DNA of 64,000 nucleotides from Taylorella equigenitalis ATCC 35865 (lineage in GTDB: Bacteria > Pseudomonadota > Gammaproteobacteria > Burkholderiales > Burkholderiaceae_B): contig NC_018108.1 of the NCBI RefSeq assembly GCF_000276685.1, positions 434,001 through 498,000 on the forward strand, written 5' to 3'. The position numbers and the translations under genes are program-made. The notes below the pieces were generated by a model that was not told where the DNA came from, did no database searches, and was given only the letters and a program-made list of their open reading frames with translations. Of the stretch, positions 30,148 through 39,502 are shown one piece after another (position 1 is the stretch's first letter; each line of letters starts with the position of its first letter).

Positions 30148-31749
30148 ATGAAAAAAATCTCACAAAAATTTCTATTATCCTCGATGCTTATGGCATTTGC
30201 GGGTGTAGCTAGTGCTGCTGGAGGTACTTTAGTATATTGTTCTGAAGGTAGCCCAGCTGGTTTCGACACGCCTCAATACACTGCTGGAACGGATAATGAT
30301 GCTTCAGGTCGTAATGTTTTTGATAGCCTATTGTCATTTCCTCGCGGTGAATCAAAATCAGGTCCTGGATTAGCTGAAAGTTATGAAGTTTCAGAAGATG
30401 GTCTTGTATACACATTCAAATTGCGTAAAGGAGTGAAGTGGCACTCAAATAATTTCTTTAAGCCTACACGTGAATTTAATGCAGACGACGTAGTATTTAC
30501 CTTCGATCGCTTGGCAAATAAAGATAATTTCTTTAATAAAGCATACCCTGCATCATTCCCATACTACACAGATATGTCATTGGACAAAATCATTAAAACT
30601 GTAGAAAAAGTGGATGATTACACAGTTAAGATGACCCTTAATAAACCAGATGCTACTCTTACTCAGACACTTGCGATGGCATTTGCAGTTATTAACTCTA
30701 AAGAATATGCTGAGCAACTAGTTAAGCAAGGTAAACCAGAGCTTATCAACCAACAACCGATTGGTACAGGTCCTTTTGTTTTTGTTCGTTACCAAAAAGA
30801 TGCACAAATCCGCTATAAAGCGAATAAAGACTATTGGGACAAAGACGATATGCCTTTAGTGGATAACCTAATCTTTGCTATTACAAAAGACCCATCAGTT
30901 CGTGCTCAAAAATTAAAAGCGGGTGAATGCCATATCATGTCTCAACCACTTCCAAATGATGTGGCAGAGATGAAAAAGAACGATAAATTAAAAGTTATGC
31001 AAAGCCCTGGTTTCAATGTTGGGTACATTGCTTATAACACAGAGAAAAAGCCATTTTCAGATCCTAAAGTTCGTATCGCATTAGATATGGCTCTTAATAA
31101 GAAATCAATTCTTGATGCTGTCTACGCAGACCAAGGTCAATTGGTTCCAAATCTTATGCCTGAAACTCAATGGTCATTTAACAAAGATGTTAAAGTTCGC
31201 GACTATGACGTTGAAGGTGCGAAAAAACTTCTTGCTGAAGCGGGCTATCCTGATGGTTTTGAGTTAACACTTTGGACATTGCCAGTTTCTCGTCCATATA
31301 ATCCAAATGGTCGCTTGATGGGTGAGTTAGTTCAATCAGACTGGGCTAAAATTGGCGTTAAAGTTACTCTTAAAACTTATGAATGGGGTGAGTATCTAAA
31401 ACGTGCTAAAAATGGTGAACACCAAGTGGTTATGGCTGGTTGGACAGGGGATAACGGGGACCCAGACAATTGGTTGGGTAATCTAGCTTCGTGTGATGCT
31501 GTAGGTGGTTCGAACTATGCACGCTTCTGCTATGCTGATTTCGATAAGCTAATCACAGAAGCTCGTTCTAATACTGATACTGCTAAACGTACTGAGTTAT
31601 ACCAAAAAGCTCAAGTGGTATTTCATGAGCAAACTCCTAGCTCAACTATCGCTACTTCTATCGTTAGTGTACCTATGAGTAAAAAAGTTGAAGGCTTCAA
31701 AATCAGTCCGTTTGGAGCTTTTGAGTTTAATGGTGTAAGTATTAAATAA
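30148..31749 (+). CDS. dppA: Dipeptide ABC transporter periplasmic binding protein, second copy
   Basis: This 533-residue paralogue has a signal peptide (to about SAAG) and the same family 5 binding-protein landmarks, with long identical stretches such as VSRPYNPNGRLMGEL and GWTGDNGDPDNWLGNL. A good ribosome site TGGAG precedes it. Its codons look more biased than those of the first copy, suggesting stronger expression. Differences cluster in surface segments, so the two copies may differ in peptide preference. A hairpin separates it from the permease genes. Confidence 0.94.
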   Translation: MKKISQKFLLSSMLMAFAGVASAAGGTLVYCSEGSPAGFDTPQYTAGTDNDASGRNVFDSLLSFPRGESKSGPGLAESYEVSEDGLVYTFKLRKGVKWHSNNFFKPTREFNADDVVFTFDRLANKDNFFNKAYPASFPYYTDMSLDKIIKTVEKVDDYTVKMTLNKPDATLTQTLAMAFAVINSKEYAEQLVKQGKPELINQQPIGTGPFVFVRYQKDAQIRYKANKDYWDKDDMPLVDNLIFAITKDPSVRAQKLKAGECHIMSQPLPNDVAEMKKNDKLKVMQSPGFNVGYIAYNTEKKPFSDPKVRIALDMALNKKSILDAVYADQGQLVPNLMPETQWSFNKDVKVRDYDVEGAKKLLAEAGYPDGFELTLWTLPVSRPYNPNGRLMGELVQSDWAKIGVKVTLKTYEWGEYLKRAKNGEHQVVMAGWTGDNGDPDNWLGNLASCDAVGGSNYARFCYADFDKLITEARSNTDTAKRTELYQKAQVVFHEQTPSSTIATSIVSVPMSKKVEGFKISPFGAFEFNGVSIK

Positions 31750-31803
31750 TAGAAATATCTAATATTATTTCTTATAAATTTGTATTAGTAGTTATACTTA
31801 GTT

Positions 31804-31838
31804 AGCCTCAAGGTGGATATAGATTCCGCTTTGAGGCT
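31804..31838 (+). terminator. Hairpin between dppA2 and dppB (partial terminator or mRNA stabiliser)
   Basis: AGCCTCAA (31804-31811) pairs perfectly with TTGAGGCT (31831-31838) around a 19-base loop. It lacks an immediate T-run, so full termination is unlikely. Such a stem would protect the upstream binding-protein message and lower permease expression, a common arrangement in binding-protein operons. Confidence 0.55.
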
Positions 31839-31874
31839 GTATACTTATCGGCGTTAGTTTTTTGGAATTACTTG

Positions 31875-32900
31875 ATGTTTGCATTCCTTGTTAGGAGGAT
31901 TCTTCTCCTTATCCCCACATTTTTTGCTATTACAATTCTAACCTTCCTTTTGATTCATGCCATACCTGGTGATCCGGTTCAAATCGCATTGGGTGAGAGA
32001 TCGGCAGATCCTGAAGTTTATAAAAGCATGATTGAACGATTGGGTTTGGACAAGCCTTTATATGTGCAGTACTTTAACTATTTAGGCGATTTATTTTCTG
32101 GTAATTTTGGAAAATCTTTTGTCACATCAACAAGTGTTTGGGATGAATTTACTTCCCTATTTCCAGCCACATTAGAGCTAGGGATTATGGCATTAATTTT
32201 TGGAACTGTATTTGGGATACTACTTGGAGTTCTAGCGGCTGTTAAGCGAGGTTCAATTCTAGATCATGGTGTTATGGGATTATCACTTACTGGATATTCT
32301 ATGCCTATTTTCTGGTGGGGTTTGATGCTTATTATGTTTTTTTCAAGCTACTTAGGATGGACTCCTGTTTCAGGACGTCTAGATCTTGTTTATGACGTAC
32401 CTCCTGTAACCGGATTTATGCTTATAGATTCATTCTTGGCAGAGAGGGCAGATGAATTTAATGATGGTGCATTTCTTGATGCGGTGCATCATTTGATATT
32501 GCCAACCATAGTATTAGGAACTATTCCACTTGCCGTTATTTCTCGTATGACTCGATCTTCAATGCTTGAAGTTATGGGTGAGGATTATGTTCGCACTGCG
32601 AGAGCTAAAGGCCTATCTCCTCGTCGAGTTATTTTTGTGCACACATTGCGTAATGCACTAATTTCTGTTGTAACTGTTATTGGATTGCAGATTGGTACTC
32701 TTTTAGGCGGAGCGGTCCTCACAGAAACCATCTTCTCTTGGCCTGGTATCGGAAAATGGCTTGTAGACTCGATTTTTCGTAGAGATTATCCAGTAGTTCA
32801 AAATGGTTTATTGATAGTTGCAGTTCTAATTATTGTTGTTAATCTACTTATAGATGTAGTTTATAGAATTGTTAACCCTCGCATGAGACACGCAAAGTAG
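31875..32900 (+). CDS. dppB: Dipeptide ABC transporter permease DppB
   Basis: I start at ATG 31875 rather than the TTG one codon earlier; GGA lies nine bases upstream. The 341-residue product has an N-terminal helix typical of the family (LVRRILLLIPTFFAITILTFLLIH), a PGDPVQIALGE segment, five more helices and the EAA loop MTRSSMLEVMGEDYVRTARAKGL, where it contacts the ATPases. With DppC it forms the inner-membrane channel. Confidence 0.95.
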   Translation: MFAFLVRRILLLIPTFFAITILTFLLIHAIPGDPVQIALGERSADPEVYKSMIERLGLDKPLYVQYFNYLGDLFSGNFGKSFVTSTSVWDEFTSLFPATLELGIMALIFGTVFGILLGVLAAVKRGSILDHGVMGLSLTGYSMPIFWWGLMLIMFFSSYLGWTPVSGRLDLVYDVPPVTGFMLIDSFLAERADEFNDGAFLDAVHHLILPTIVLGTIPLAVISRMTRSSMLEVMGEDYVRTARAKGLSPRRVIFVHTLRNALISVVTVIGLQIGTLLGGAVLTETIFSWPGIGKWLVDSIFRRDYPVVQNGLLIVAVLIIVVNLLIDVVYRIVNPRMRHAK

Positions 32901-32909
32901 GAGTATAAG

Positions 32910-34016
32910 ATGAATAATAACGAGACTAATACTGTGCCTGCATCCGAATCAGCTACTGTGCCTATAACCGTATCCGAGCATGTGTCTACATCTGGATCTG
33001 TGCCAGTATCCAATCCTGTGCCTGCATCTAATTCTGTGCCTACATCTGGGCATACAAGTACATCTGTGCCCGTACAAAACAAAAGCTCGGCACTTGATAT
33101 AAGAGAGGCTGTACAAGCCGATATCGAGAAAAATCGAGAATCCTTTGATTATCCTTCTCCTTTAAAAGATTTTTTGAATCATTTTTTCAAAAACAAAGGT
33201 GCAGTGATTGGCCTTCTGTTTTTGCTACTTATGATTTTGGTCGCAATATTTGCACCATATGTTGCTCCCTACAGTCCTGTGGAGCAGTTTAGGGATCATA
33301 TGTTGCAGCCTCCAGTTTTTCAAGAGGGTGGGACTTCTCAATTTATTTTAGGTACTGATGAAGCGGGTCGTGATATCCTCTCCCGTATCATACATGGTGG
33401 TAGGTTATCTCTTTTTATCGGTATCTGTGCCGTTGTATTAACGCTTATTCCTGGTGTGATATTAGGACTACTTGCAGGTTTTTATCCTAAAGTGCTAGGT
33501 AAGCTTATTATGCGTTTTGCTGATATTATGATGGCATTGCCTTCAGTATTGCTTGCCATTGCTATTATGGCAATAATGGGTCCTGGAATTGTGAATGCCA
33601 TGATTGCAATTGCTGTTGTAGGTCTGCCAGGTTATATACGTTTAGTACGTGGGTCAGTAATTAGTGAATTAAATAAAGACTATGTTACTGCAGCTAAATT
33701 ATCTGGTGCTAGCATTTTTAGATTGATGTTTGTGGCAGTGTTTCCAAACTGTATGGCCCCGATTATCGTTCAAGCTACTCTTGGCTTCTCATCTGCAATT
33801 TTGGATGTGGCGGCCCTAGGCTTCTTGGGGCTAGGGGTACAACCTCCATCTCCTGAATGGGGTACTATGCTTGCCACTGCCCGTGACTACATATCAAGAG
33901 CATGGTGGGTGGTTACATTCCCTGGGCTTACAATTTTATTAACTGTAATTGCGATTAATCTTATGGGTGATGGTTTACGTGATGCACTAGATCCAAAACT
34001 TAAACAGGCTGCTTAA
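32910..34016 (+). CDS. dppC: Dipeptide ABC transporter permease DppC with repeat-rich N-terminal extension
   Basis: The core from about residue 75 on is a normal DppC: a hydrophobic segment, APYVAPYSPVEQ, GTDEAGRDILSRIIHGGRLSL and the EAA loop RLVRGSVISELNKDYVTAAKLSG. The product is 368 residues, about 65 longer than usual. The extra N-terminus is low-complexity, built from VPxS-like units rich in Ser, Thr, Val and Pro (about residues 8-60), and its DNA shows matching imperfect repeats. It would lie in the cytoplasm. The gene follows dppB by nine bases. Confidence 0.94.
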   Translation: MNNNETNTVPASESATVPITVSEHVSTSGSVPVSNPVPASNSVPTSGHTSTSVPVQNKSSALDIREAVQADIEKNRESFDYPSPLKDFLNHFFKNKGAVIGLLFLLLMILVAIFAPYVAPYSPVEQFRDHMLQPPVFQEGGTSQFILGTDEAGRDILSRIIHGGRLSLFIGICAVVLTLIPGVILGLLAGFYPKVLGKLIMRFADIMMALPSVLLAIAIMAIMGPGIVNAMIAIAVVGLPGYIRLVRGSVISELNKDYVTAAKLSGASIFRLMFVAVFPNCMAPIIVQATLGFSSAILDVAALGFLGLGVQPPSPEWGTMLATARDYISRAWWVVTFPGLTILLTVIAINLMGDGLRDALDPKLKQAA

Positions 34017-34031
34017 TTACTGGGATTCACG

Positions 34032-35045
34032 ATGTCATTATTAGAAATAGAAAATTTATCAGTAAGGTTCGGTACAGAGCAAAAACCTTTCTATGCTGTT
34101 GATGGTTTAAGTATCAACATGGACTATGGAGAAATTCTTGGTATTGTTGGTGAATCAGGGTCTGGCAAATCGGTCACGATGATGGCTTTTATGGGGCTTT
34201 TAGCTTCGCAAGGAAAAATTACTGCGGATCGTATTCGATTTGACGGTAAGGATATGCTTAATATTAGCAATAAAGATAGAAGGAAAATAATTGGCAAAGA
34301 TGTTGCCATGATATTTCAGGATCCGATGACCGCTTTAAATCCTAGCTTCACGGTGGGCTTTCAGATTAAGGAAGTTTTGAAACTTCATATGGGTCTTAAA
34401 GGCAAGGTTCTTCATAATCGTGCAGTGGAACTTATGAAGATTGTTGAAATTCCTGAGCCTGAGTCTCGTCTCGAAGCATATCCACATCAATTATCTGGCG
34501 GTATGAGCCAACGCGTAGCCATTGCTATGGCGATTGCCTGTGAACCTAAATTGCTTATCGCCGATGAGCCTACAACTGCTCTCGATGTAACGATTCAGGC
34601 ACAAATTATGGAGCTACTTCTTAATCTCCAAAAAAATAACAATATGGGTTTAATTCTTATTACTCACGATTTGGCAGTTATTACTGAGATAGCACAAAAA
34701 GTCTGTGTTATGTACGCAGGTCAAGAAGTTGAGCTAGGTAAAGTTCCAGACACGTTTTACAGGCCAGCCCATCCTTATACGGAAGCTTTGCTTGCTTCTA
34801 TTCCAGAAGCAAGTCAAGGAGCGTCGCGATTAAAAACATTGCCAGGCATTGTGCCAGGTCAGTACGATAGACCAAAAGGATGTTTACTTTCCCCTCGTTG
34901 CCCATATGTTGAGGAGAACTGTTTACACCACAAGGTGCCTCTAACATACGGTAAGGATCGGGTGGTTCGATGTATCAAGCCTCTTATAGATGTGAGGGGC
35001 GAATCTAAAATTGATCTAAATACTATGGAGGTTCAAAATGTCTAA
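34032..35045 (+). CDS. dppD: Dipeptide ABC transporter ATP-binding protein DppD
   Basis: This 337-residue ATPase has Walker A GESGSGKS, signature LSGGMSQR, Walker B LLIADEP and a D-loop TALDV. The C-terminal oligopeptide-transporter extension carries the cysteine set CLLSPRCPY...C...C, which in related proteins binds an iron-sulfur cluster. It follows dppC by 15 bases and overlaps dppF by 8 bases. Confidence 0.96.
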   Translation: MSLLEIENLSVRFGTEQKPFYAVDGLSINMDYGEILGIVGESGSGKSVTMMAFMGLLASQGKITADRIRFDGKDMLNISNKDRRKIIGKDVAMIFQDPMTALNPSFTVGFQIKEVLKLHMGLKGKVLHNRAVELMKIVEIPEPESRLEAYPHQLSGGMSQRVAIAMAIACEPKLLIADEPTTALDVTIQAQIMELLLNLQKNNNMGLILITHDLAVITEIAQKVCVMYAGQEVELGKVPDTFYRPAHPYTEALLASIPEASQGASRLKTLPGIVPGQYDRPKGCLLSPRCPYVEENCLHHKVPLTYGKDRVVRCIKPLIDVRGESKIDLNTMEVQNV

Positions 35046-36021
35046 TAATACACAACCTCCTGTCGTTTTAAAAGTTCAGGACCTCACAAAATTTTATGAA
35101 GTTGGATTGGGGCTATTTAAAGGCAATGCTACCGTTAAAGCCCTAAATGGTGTTAGTTTTGAACTTAGAGCGGGTAAAACGCTGGCAGTAGTAGGTGAGT
35201 CTGGGTCAGGTAAATCCACACTCGCACGTCAACTAACTATGATTGAGCATCCTACATCTGGTCAGATGTGGGTGGACAATGAAGAGATTGATTTTAATAA
35301 TTCATCTCAGATAAAGGGTATGCGTAAAAAGGTTCAGATGGTTTTCCAGAACCCATACGGATCTCTAAATCCTCGACGCAAAATTGGAGAGCAGCTTGCA
35401 GAGCCACTTTTGATTAATACTGACTTGACGGCCTCACAACGGCGTGAACGTGTAAATGACATAATGAAGGTTGTTGGGCTTAGACCTGAACACTACTACA
35501 GATATCCGCATATGTTTTCCGGGGGTCAGAGACAGCGCATTGCCATAGCAAGGGCTATGATTCTAAATCCTAAAATTGTTATTGCGGATGAGCCTACTTC
35601 GGCACTTGATGTATCAATACAAGCACAGGTGCTCAATTTGTTTATGGACCTTCAGGAGCAGTTACATACTGCGTATGTGTTTATTTCTCATAATCTTTCT
35701 GTGGTCGAGCATGTGGCGGATGATGTTCTTGTTATGTATCTTGGAAAAGCGGTTGAGATTGCACCTAAGGAAAAATTATATTCGTTTCCTAAGCATCCAT
35801 ACACAAAGGCATTGCTATCTGCTACGCCTTCAGTAAATCCAGAAAAAAAATATGAGCAAATAAAAATTGTAGGTGAGCTTCCGAGCCCTATAAATCCTCC
35901 CTCTGGCTGTTCATTTCATAAGCGCTGTCCGCATGCTCAGCCAATCTGTTCTCAAAAAGAGCCAGTATTGCGTGATGTTGATGGAAGCATGGTGGCATGT
36001 CATTTTGCAGGAGAAGTTTAG
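35038..36021 (+). CDS. dppF: Dipeptide ABC transporter ATP-binding protein DppF
   Basis: The 327-residue partner ATPase has Walker A GESGSGKS, signature FSGGQRQR and Walker [14 protein letters not shown], with the C-terminal cysteine-bearing extension CSFHKRCPH...C...ACHF. Its start overlaps the end of dppD by 8 bases, so the two are translationally coupled. It pairs with DppD to power DppBC. Confidence 0.96.
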   Translation: MSNNTQPPVVLKVQDLTKFYEVGLGLFKGNATVKALNGVSFELRAGKTLAVVGESGSGKSTLARQLTMIEHPTSGQMWVDNEEIDFNNSSQIKGMRKKVQMVFQNPYGSLNPRRKIGEQLAEPLLINTDLTASQRRERVNDIMKVVGLRPEHYYRYPHMFSGGQRQRIAIARAMILNPKIVIADEPTSALDVSIQAQVLNLFMDLQEQLHTAYVFISHNLSVVEHVADDVLVMYLGKAVEIAPKEKLYSFPKHPYTKALLSATPSVNPEKKYEQIKIVGELPSPINPPSGCSFHKRCPHAQPICSQKEPVLRDVDGSMVACHFAGEV

Positions 36022-36023
36022 GT

Positions 36024-37031
36024 ATGCTTCCTAACTTGATGAAGGTAGTTGAAATTTCTGAAGCTGGTGGACCTGAGGTCCTACAGGTTAATGAGAGGGC
36101 ATTGCCACAACTTGAAGCGGGAGAGGTTTTAATTAAGGTCGTAGCTGCAGGTGTAAATAGACCCGATGTATTTCAGCGCATGGGCATATATCCGCCACCA
36201 GATGGGGCTTCGGATTTGCCTGGTCTTGAAGTGTCAGGTGTTATTGTGGATGGCGATTTTGGTGGCAATGGTTTTCATATAGGCGACCGTGTTTGCGCAC
36301 TTACACCAGGCGGTGGATATGCTGAATATTGCAAAGCTCCTGCATCGAATTGTCTGCCATTGCCCAAGGGAGTAGACTTTATTGGGGCTGCCAGTTTGCC
36401 AGAGACGTATTTTACTGTCTGGTCAAATGTTTTTGATATAGCTCATTTGGAAACTGGGGATTCACTGCTTGTGCATGGTGGGGCTTCAGGTATCGGCACT
36501 TCTGCTATTCAAATTGCAACTGCACTAGGACATAAGGTGTATGTAACTGTGGGTTCTGATGAGCGTGTAATCGCTATAGAGGCTTTAGGTGCGACCAAGG
36601 GTATAAACTATAAAACTCAGGATTTTGTTGAGGAAATATTGAAACTTACTGACGGTAATGGTGTAGATGTTGTACTTGATATGGTCAGCGGAGAATATTT
36701 AAATCGCGATATTAAATGTGCAGCTATTGATGGTCGCATAGTTGTTATAGCTCAATTAGGTGGTAGTAGGGCTGAAATTAATAGTGGTTTGCTCATGCGC
36801 AAACGTGTTACTCTTACTGGGTCTACATTAAGACCAAGATCTGTTGAATACAAAGCCAAAATAGCTAAGGAACTGAAAGAGCGAGTGTGGCCCCTAATAG
36901 AAAAGGGAATGATTAAACCTGTTATAGATCGTGTTTTTGATTTTCAAGATGCCTCAAAAGCCCATGAATACATGGAGTCAGGCAATCATATAGGTAAAAT
37001 AGTTTTAAAAATTTCAGATGAAATTGCGTAA
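36024..37031 (+). CDS. NAD(P)H quinone oxidoreductase, PIG3-type zinc-free MDR
   Basis: ATG 36024 is preferred because GGAG (36010-36013) sits ten bases upstream and it directly follows the dppF stop; an ATG at 36039 is an alternative. The 335-residue product belongs to the medium-chain dehydrogenase family lacking zinc ligands: GVNRPDVFQRMGIYPPPDGASDLPG, GGGYAEYC, LPETYFTVWSNVFD and the NADP motif VHGGASGIGTSAIQIA. This PIG3/TP53I3 branch reduces quinones. It overlaps the GNAT gene by 14 bases. Confidence 0.92.
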   Translation: MLPNLMKVVEISEAGGPEVLQVNERALPQLEAGEVLIKVVAAGVNRPDVFQRMGIYPPPDGASDLPGLEVSGVIVDGDFGGNGFHIGDRVCALTPGGGYAEYCKAPASNCLPLPKGVDFIGAASLPETYFTVWSNVFDIAHLETGDSLLVHGGASGIGTSAIQIATALGHKVYVTVGSDERVIAIEALGATKGINYKTQDFVEEILKLTDGNGVDVVLDMVSGEYLNRDIKCAAIDGRIVVIAQLGGSRAEINSGLLMRKRVTLTGSTLRPRSVEYKAKIAKELKERVWPLIEKGMIKPVIDRVFDFQDASKAHEYMESGNHIGKIVLKISDEIA

Positions 37032-37575
37032 CGCTCAAATCGAAGACCTTGATTCGATTCTCGATTTACAGCATATTGCCTACCCTGAGTATCTGCACGA
37101 AAGTAGGGAAACGTTTCAATCTCGCATCTCCCACAGTCCGCAAAATTGCTGGGTCGTGGAAGACGATAAGGGCATAATTTGTGCATATCTTCTTGCGATA
37201 ATTGAGGATATATGCAATATACCTAGCCTTGGTCAGGTTATAAAAAAGTCCACGCTCGCAGATTGGAATGAGGCTCAGAATGCAGGTCAGACGAAGGCTC
37301 AGAATGCAGGTCAGATTGTGCTTTTCCTTCATGATATGGTTGTGTCGCCTGATTGCAGGGGTCAAGGCATTTCAACTATGCTTTTGGACCATGAGCTAGC
37401 AGTCTCTCATTCACAGGGAGTTTCAGAAGCATATCTCGTTGCAGTCCAAGGAGCAGACCGCCTTTGGGCTAGGTATGGTTTCAATTTAATTGATGGCAAT
37501 GCCCTTGCTTTCGATCTTTCCTCCTATGGACCCACAGCTAAGCTTATGCATATGCATATTTCCCCACATAAGTAA
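37018..37575 (+). CDS. GNAT-family N-acetyltransferase
   Basis: This 185-residue protein has the GNAT fold: an N-terminal MKLRNAQIEDLDSILDLQ helix, the acetyl-CoA loop VVSPDCRGQGISTMLLDHEL (motif A) and a C-terminal YLVAVQGADRLWARYGF motif B. The substrate is unknown. An in-frame 24-base duplication (copies begin 37271 and 37295) inserts a second AQNAGQ unit before motif A. It overlaps the oxidoreductase gene by 14 bases. Confidence 0.87.
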   Translation: MKLRNAQIEDLDSILDLQHIAYPEYLHESRETFQSRISHSPQNCWVVEDDKGIICAYLLAIIEDICNIPSLGQVIKKSTLADWNEAQNAGQTKAQNAGQIVLFLHDMVVSPDCRGQGISTMLLDHELAVSHSQGVSEAYLVAVQGADRLWARYGFNLIDGNALAFDLSSYGPTAKLMHMHISPHK

Positions 37576-37654
37576 TTACATATTTAGCTAAAATATGGTT
37601 TTTTTTAGTTAAGTAATTTAAAATAATAGATTACATTTTAAAAAATTTACTAAA

Positions 37655-38452
37655 TTGGGTTTAATCTTGGATGCATTAACCATACCTCTTATAGTTGGAA
37701 ATTGGAAGATGAATGGCAGTATACAAGCCAATCATACCCTTTTGTCAGCACTACTAGACGGTATTGCTTTGTGGTCACTGCCTATAAAGCAAGAGGTGGT
37801 TGTTTGCCCTCCATTCCCTTATCTTCATCAAGTTCGCGATATTTTAGCGATGGATGGTGCTGATTCATTTGATCCGATTTCTTTAGGGGCTCAGGATTTA
37901 AGTTTTAATCAAAATGGCGCTCACACGGGTGATGTTTCGGCTGAGATGCTTAGAGATTTTGGATGTGATTGGGTTATTGTAGGTCACTCCGAGCGTAAGG
38001 CTACTCATTCTGAAAGTACTGCTGTTGTAGGCCTAAAGGCTAAGATGGCAGTTGATTATGGTATTACGCCTATCGTCTGTTTGGGTGAGAGCCTTGAGCT
38101 TCGAGAAGCTGGGCAGGCTTTGCATGCTATTGATGTTCAACTTCAGCCTATACTTGAATTTGGACCTGATCTTATTAAGTCTTGTGTCTTTGCTTACGAG
38201 CCAGTTTGGGCTATTGGCTCAGGAATCATTGCGAATAGTGAGCAAATTTTTGAGATGCACTCACATATTCGAAAGCAAATTCAGTCGGTAGTAGGTCAAG
38301 AGGGTAATCCAATACGCATTATTTATGGAGGCAGTGTTAAGCCCGAACAGGCTAAAGAATTATTTAGTTTAGATTGTGTTGACGGTGCCCTTGTAGGTGG
38401 TGCTTCTTTGAACCCAGACGAGTTCTTGAGCATTATTGAGGCATCTTCTTAA
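37655..38452 (+). CDS. tpiA: Triosephosphate isomerase
   Basis: The enzyme interconverts DHAP and glyceraldehyde-3-phosphate in glycolysis. Signature segments are all present: IVGNWKMNG (catalytic Lys), VIVGHSERK (catalytic His), AYEPVWAIGSG (catalytic Glu) and IIYGGSVKP. No ATG is in frame near the N-terminus: TTG at 37655 (265 residues) or TTG at 37667 (261 residues) are the candidates, and neither has a strong ribosome site. A non-ATG start is therefore likely. The 79 bases before it should hold its promoter. Confidence 0.95.
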   Translation: MGLILDALTIPLIVGNWKMNGSIQANHTLLSALLDGIALWSLPIKQEVVVCPPFPYLHQVRDILAMDGADSFDPISLGAQDLSFNQNGAHTGDVSAEMLRDFGCDWVIVGHSERKATHSESTAVVGLKAKMAVDYGITPIVCLGESLELREAGQALHAIDVQLQPILEFGPDLIKSCVFAYEPVWAIGSGIIANSEQIFEMHSHIRKQIQSVVGQEGNPIRIIYGGSVKPEQAKELFSLDCVDGALVGGASLNPDEFLSIIEASS

Positions 38453-38464
38453 AAGAGTTTATTT

Positions 38465-39193
38465 ATGTCATCTTATTTATTTCCTATTTTAGTTGTTATC
38501 CAAGTAATTAGCTCATTAGCAATTATTGGTTTAGTTCTTTTGCAACAGGGCAAAGGGGCTGACATGGGATCGTCTTTTGGCGGCGGTTCTGCAGGTAGTT
38601 TATTTGGAGCGGCTGGGTCAGCGAATTTCTTTTCTCGAATGACTAAGTGGGCTGCTGTAGCATTTTTTGCATCAACTTTGGGATTGGCTTGGGTAAGCTC
38701 AGGAGGTGGCATAAAGGCACCAAAACCAACTGACGGAGGTAGTGTTATGGAAGGCTATTCCGCTACACCAGTTGTGCCTGGGGCTGGTAGTGTTGCTGGT
38801 AGTGCAGTGGTTGGTGGTGACGAGGGTAATTCTACGACTGGTAATGCGGTGCCATCTGTACCCAAGGCTGACGGTGGCTCTGATACTGGATCTACCAATG
38901 TAGAATCGGGCAATGCGGTGCCAAGCATTCCTCAAACCAACAGCAAGCCAAATACCGATAACAAAACTCAGGAAGTTCAAGAAAACAAAACTTCTGTTGA
39001 CACTCAAACTCCTGCTGAGCTCAAAAAAGAGGACGATGTAAAATCAGAATCTGAAGTTAACGCTGAAGTTAAACCTGAAACTGAGGTTAAACCAGAGCCT
39101 GAAGCTAAGTCAGAGCCAGAAATTAAAACTGAAGGCGATAATAAAACCGATAGCGAAAAGGATTCATTAATAAATCCAACTAATCCTCAGTAA
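38465..39193 (+). CDS. secG: Preprotein translocase subunit SecG with long repeat-rich tail
   Basis: The first ~80 residues are canonical SecG: a helix (LFPILVVIQVISSLAIIGLVLLQ), QGKGADMGSSFGGGSAGSLFG and a second helix. SecG assists SecYE during protein export. The usual length is 110-130 residues but this is 242. The extra C-terminus has two GNAVPS units and then a tail of Lys/Glu/Pro-rich imperfect repeats (EVKPE-like). It would face the cytoplasm or periplasm depending on SecG topology. tpiA lies 12 bases upstream and tRNA-Leu ten bases downstream. Confidence 0.94.
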   Translation: MSSYLFPILVVIQVISSLAIIGLVLLQQGKGADMGSSFGGGSAGSLFGAAGSANFFSRMTKWAAVAFFASTLGLAWVSSGGGIKAPKPTDGGSVMEGYSATPVVPGAGSVAGSAVVGGDEGNSTTGNAVPSVPKADGGSDTGSTNVESGNAVPSIPQTNSKPNTDNKTQEVQENKTSVDTQTPAELKKEDDVKSESEVNAEVKPETEVKPEPEAKSEPEIKTEGDNKTDSEKDSLINPTNPQ

Positions 39194-39203
39194 ATTCCTC
39201 AAA

Positions 39204-39289
39204 GCACCCGTGGTGGAATTGGTAGACACGCTATCTTGAGGGGGTAGTGACCACAGGTCGTGCGAGTTCAAGTCTCGCCGGGTGCACCA
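39204..39289 (+). tRNA. tRNA-Leu (anticodon GAG)
   Basis: The acceptor stem GCACCCG (39204-39210) pairs with CGGGTGC (39279-39285), followed by A and encoded CCA. The anticodon arm CTATC-TTGAGGG-GGTAG places GAG in the loop, reading CUC and CUU. A long variable arm and GAGTTCAAGTCTC T-arm are present, as expected for leucine. The 3' end is a frequent target for integrases, and the following DNA carries repeats that echo TGCACCA. Confidence 0.97.
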
Positions 39290-39392
39290 ATCGCATTAAT
39301 CGTCAAAATATCCACTTTTAACAATCATTACATAACTTATTGATTTGCAAGTGTTTTAGAGGTTCTGCACGTTCCAATAATATACTTGAAAT

Positions 39393-39493
39393 TGCATAAA
39401 TTATGCATTTTAAAAATGAAACTGCACCAAAATTGCACCAAGAATTGCACACAAAATGCACCAAGAATTGCACACAAACTGCACACAAAAATC
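39393..39493. repeat. 7-1-7 palindrome plus six TGCAC iterons spaced one helical turn apart
   Basis: TGCATAA-A-TTATGCA (39393-39407) is a perfect palindrome. It is followed by six TGCAC units that begin at 39423, 39434, 39446, 39457, 39469 and 39480, alternating 11 and 12 bases. Units 1, 2 and 4 read TGCACCAA, the same as the end of tRNA-Leu plus one base; the others read TGCACACA. The layout resembles protein-binding iterons or arm-type sites. No integrase gene is present nearby. Confidence 0.7.
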
Positions 39494-39502
39494 ATTAAAA
39501 TT

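Noticed and set aside
35997-36023. Upstream start for the quinone oxidoreductase
   Set aside because: It lies inside dppF and ATG 36024 has a good ribosome site.
39423-39493. CRISPR array
   Set aside because: Units are 11-12 bases without spacers and there are no cas genes.
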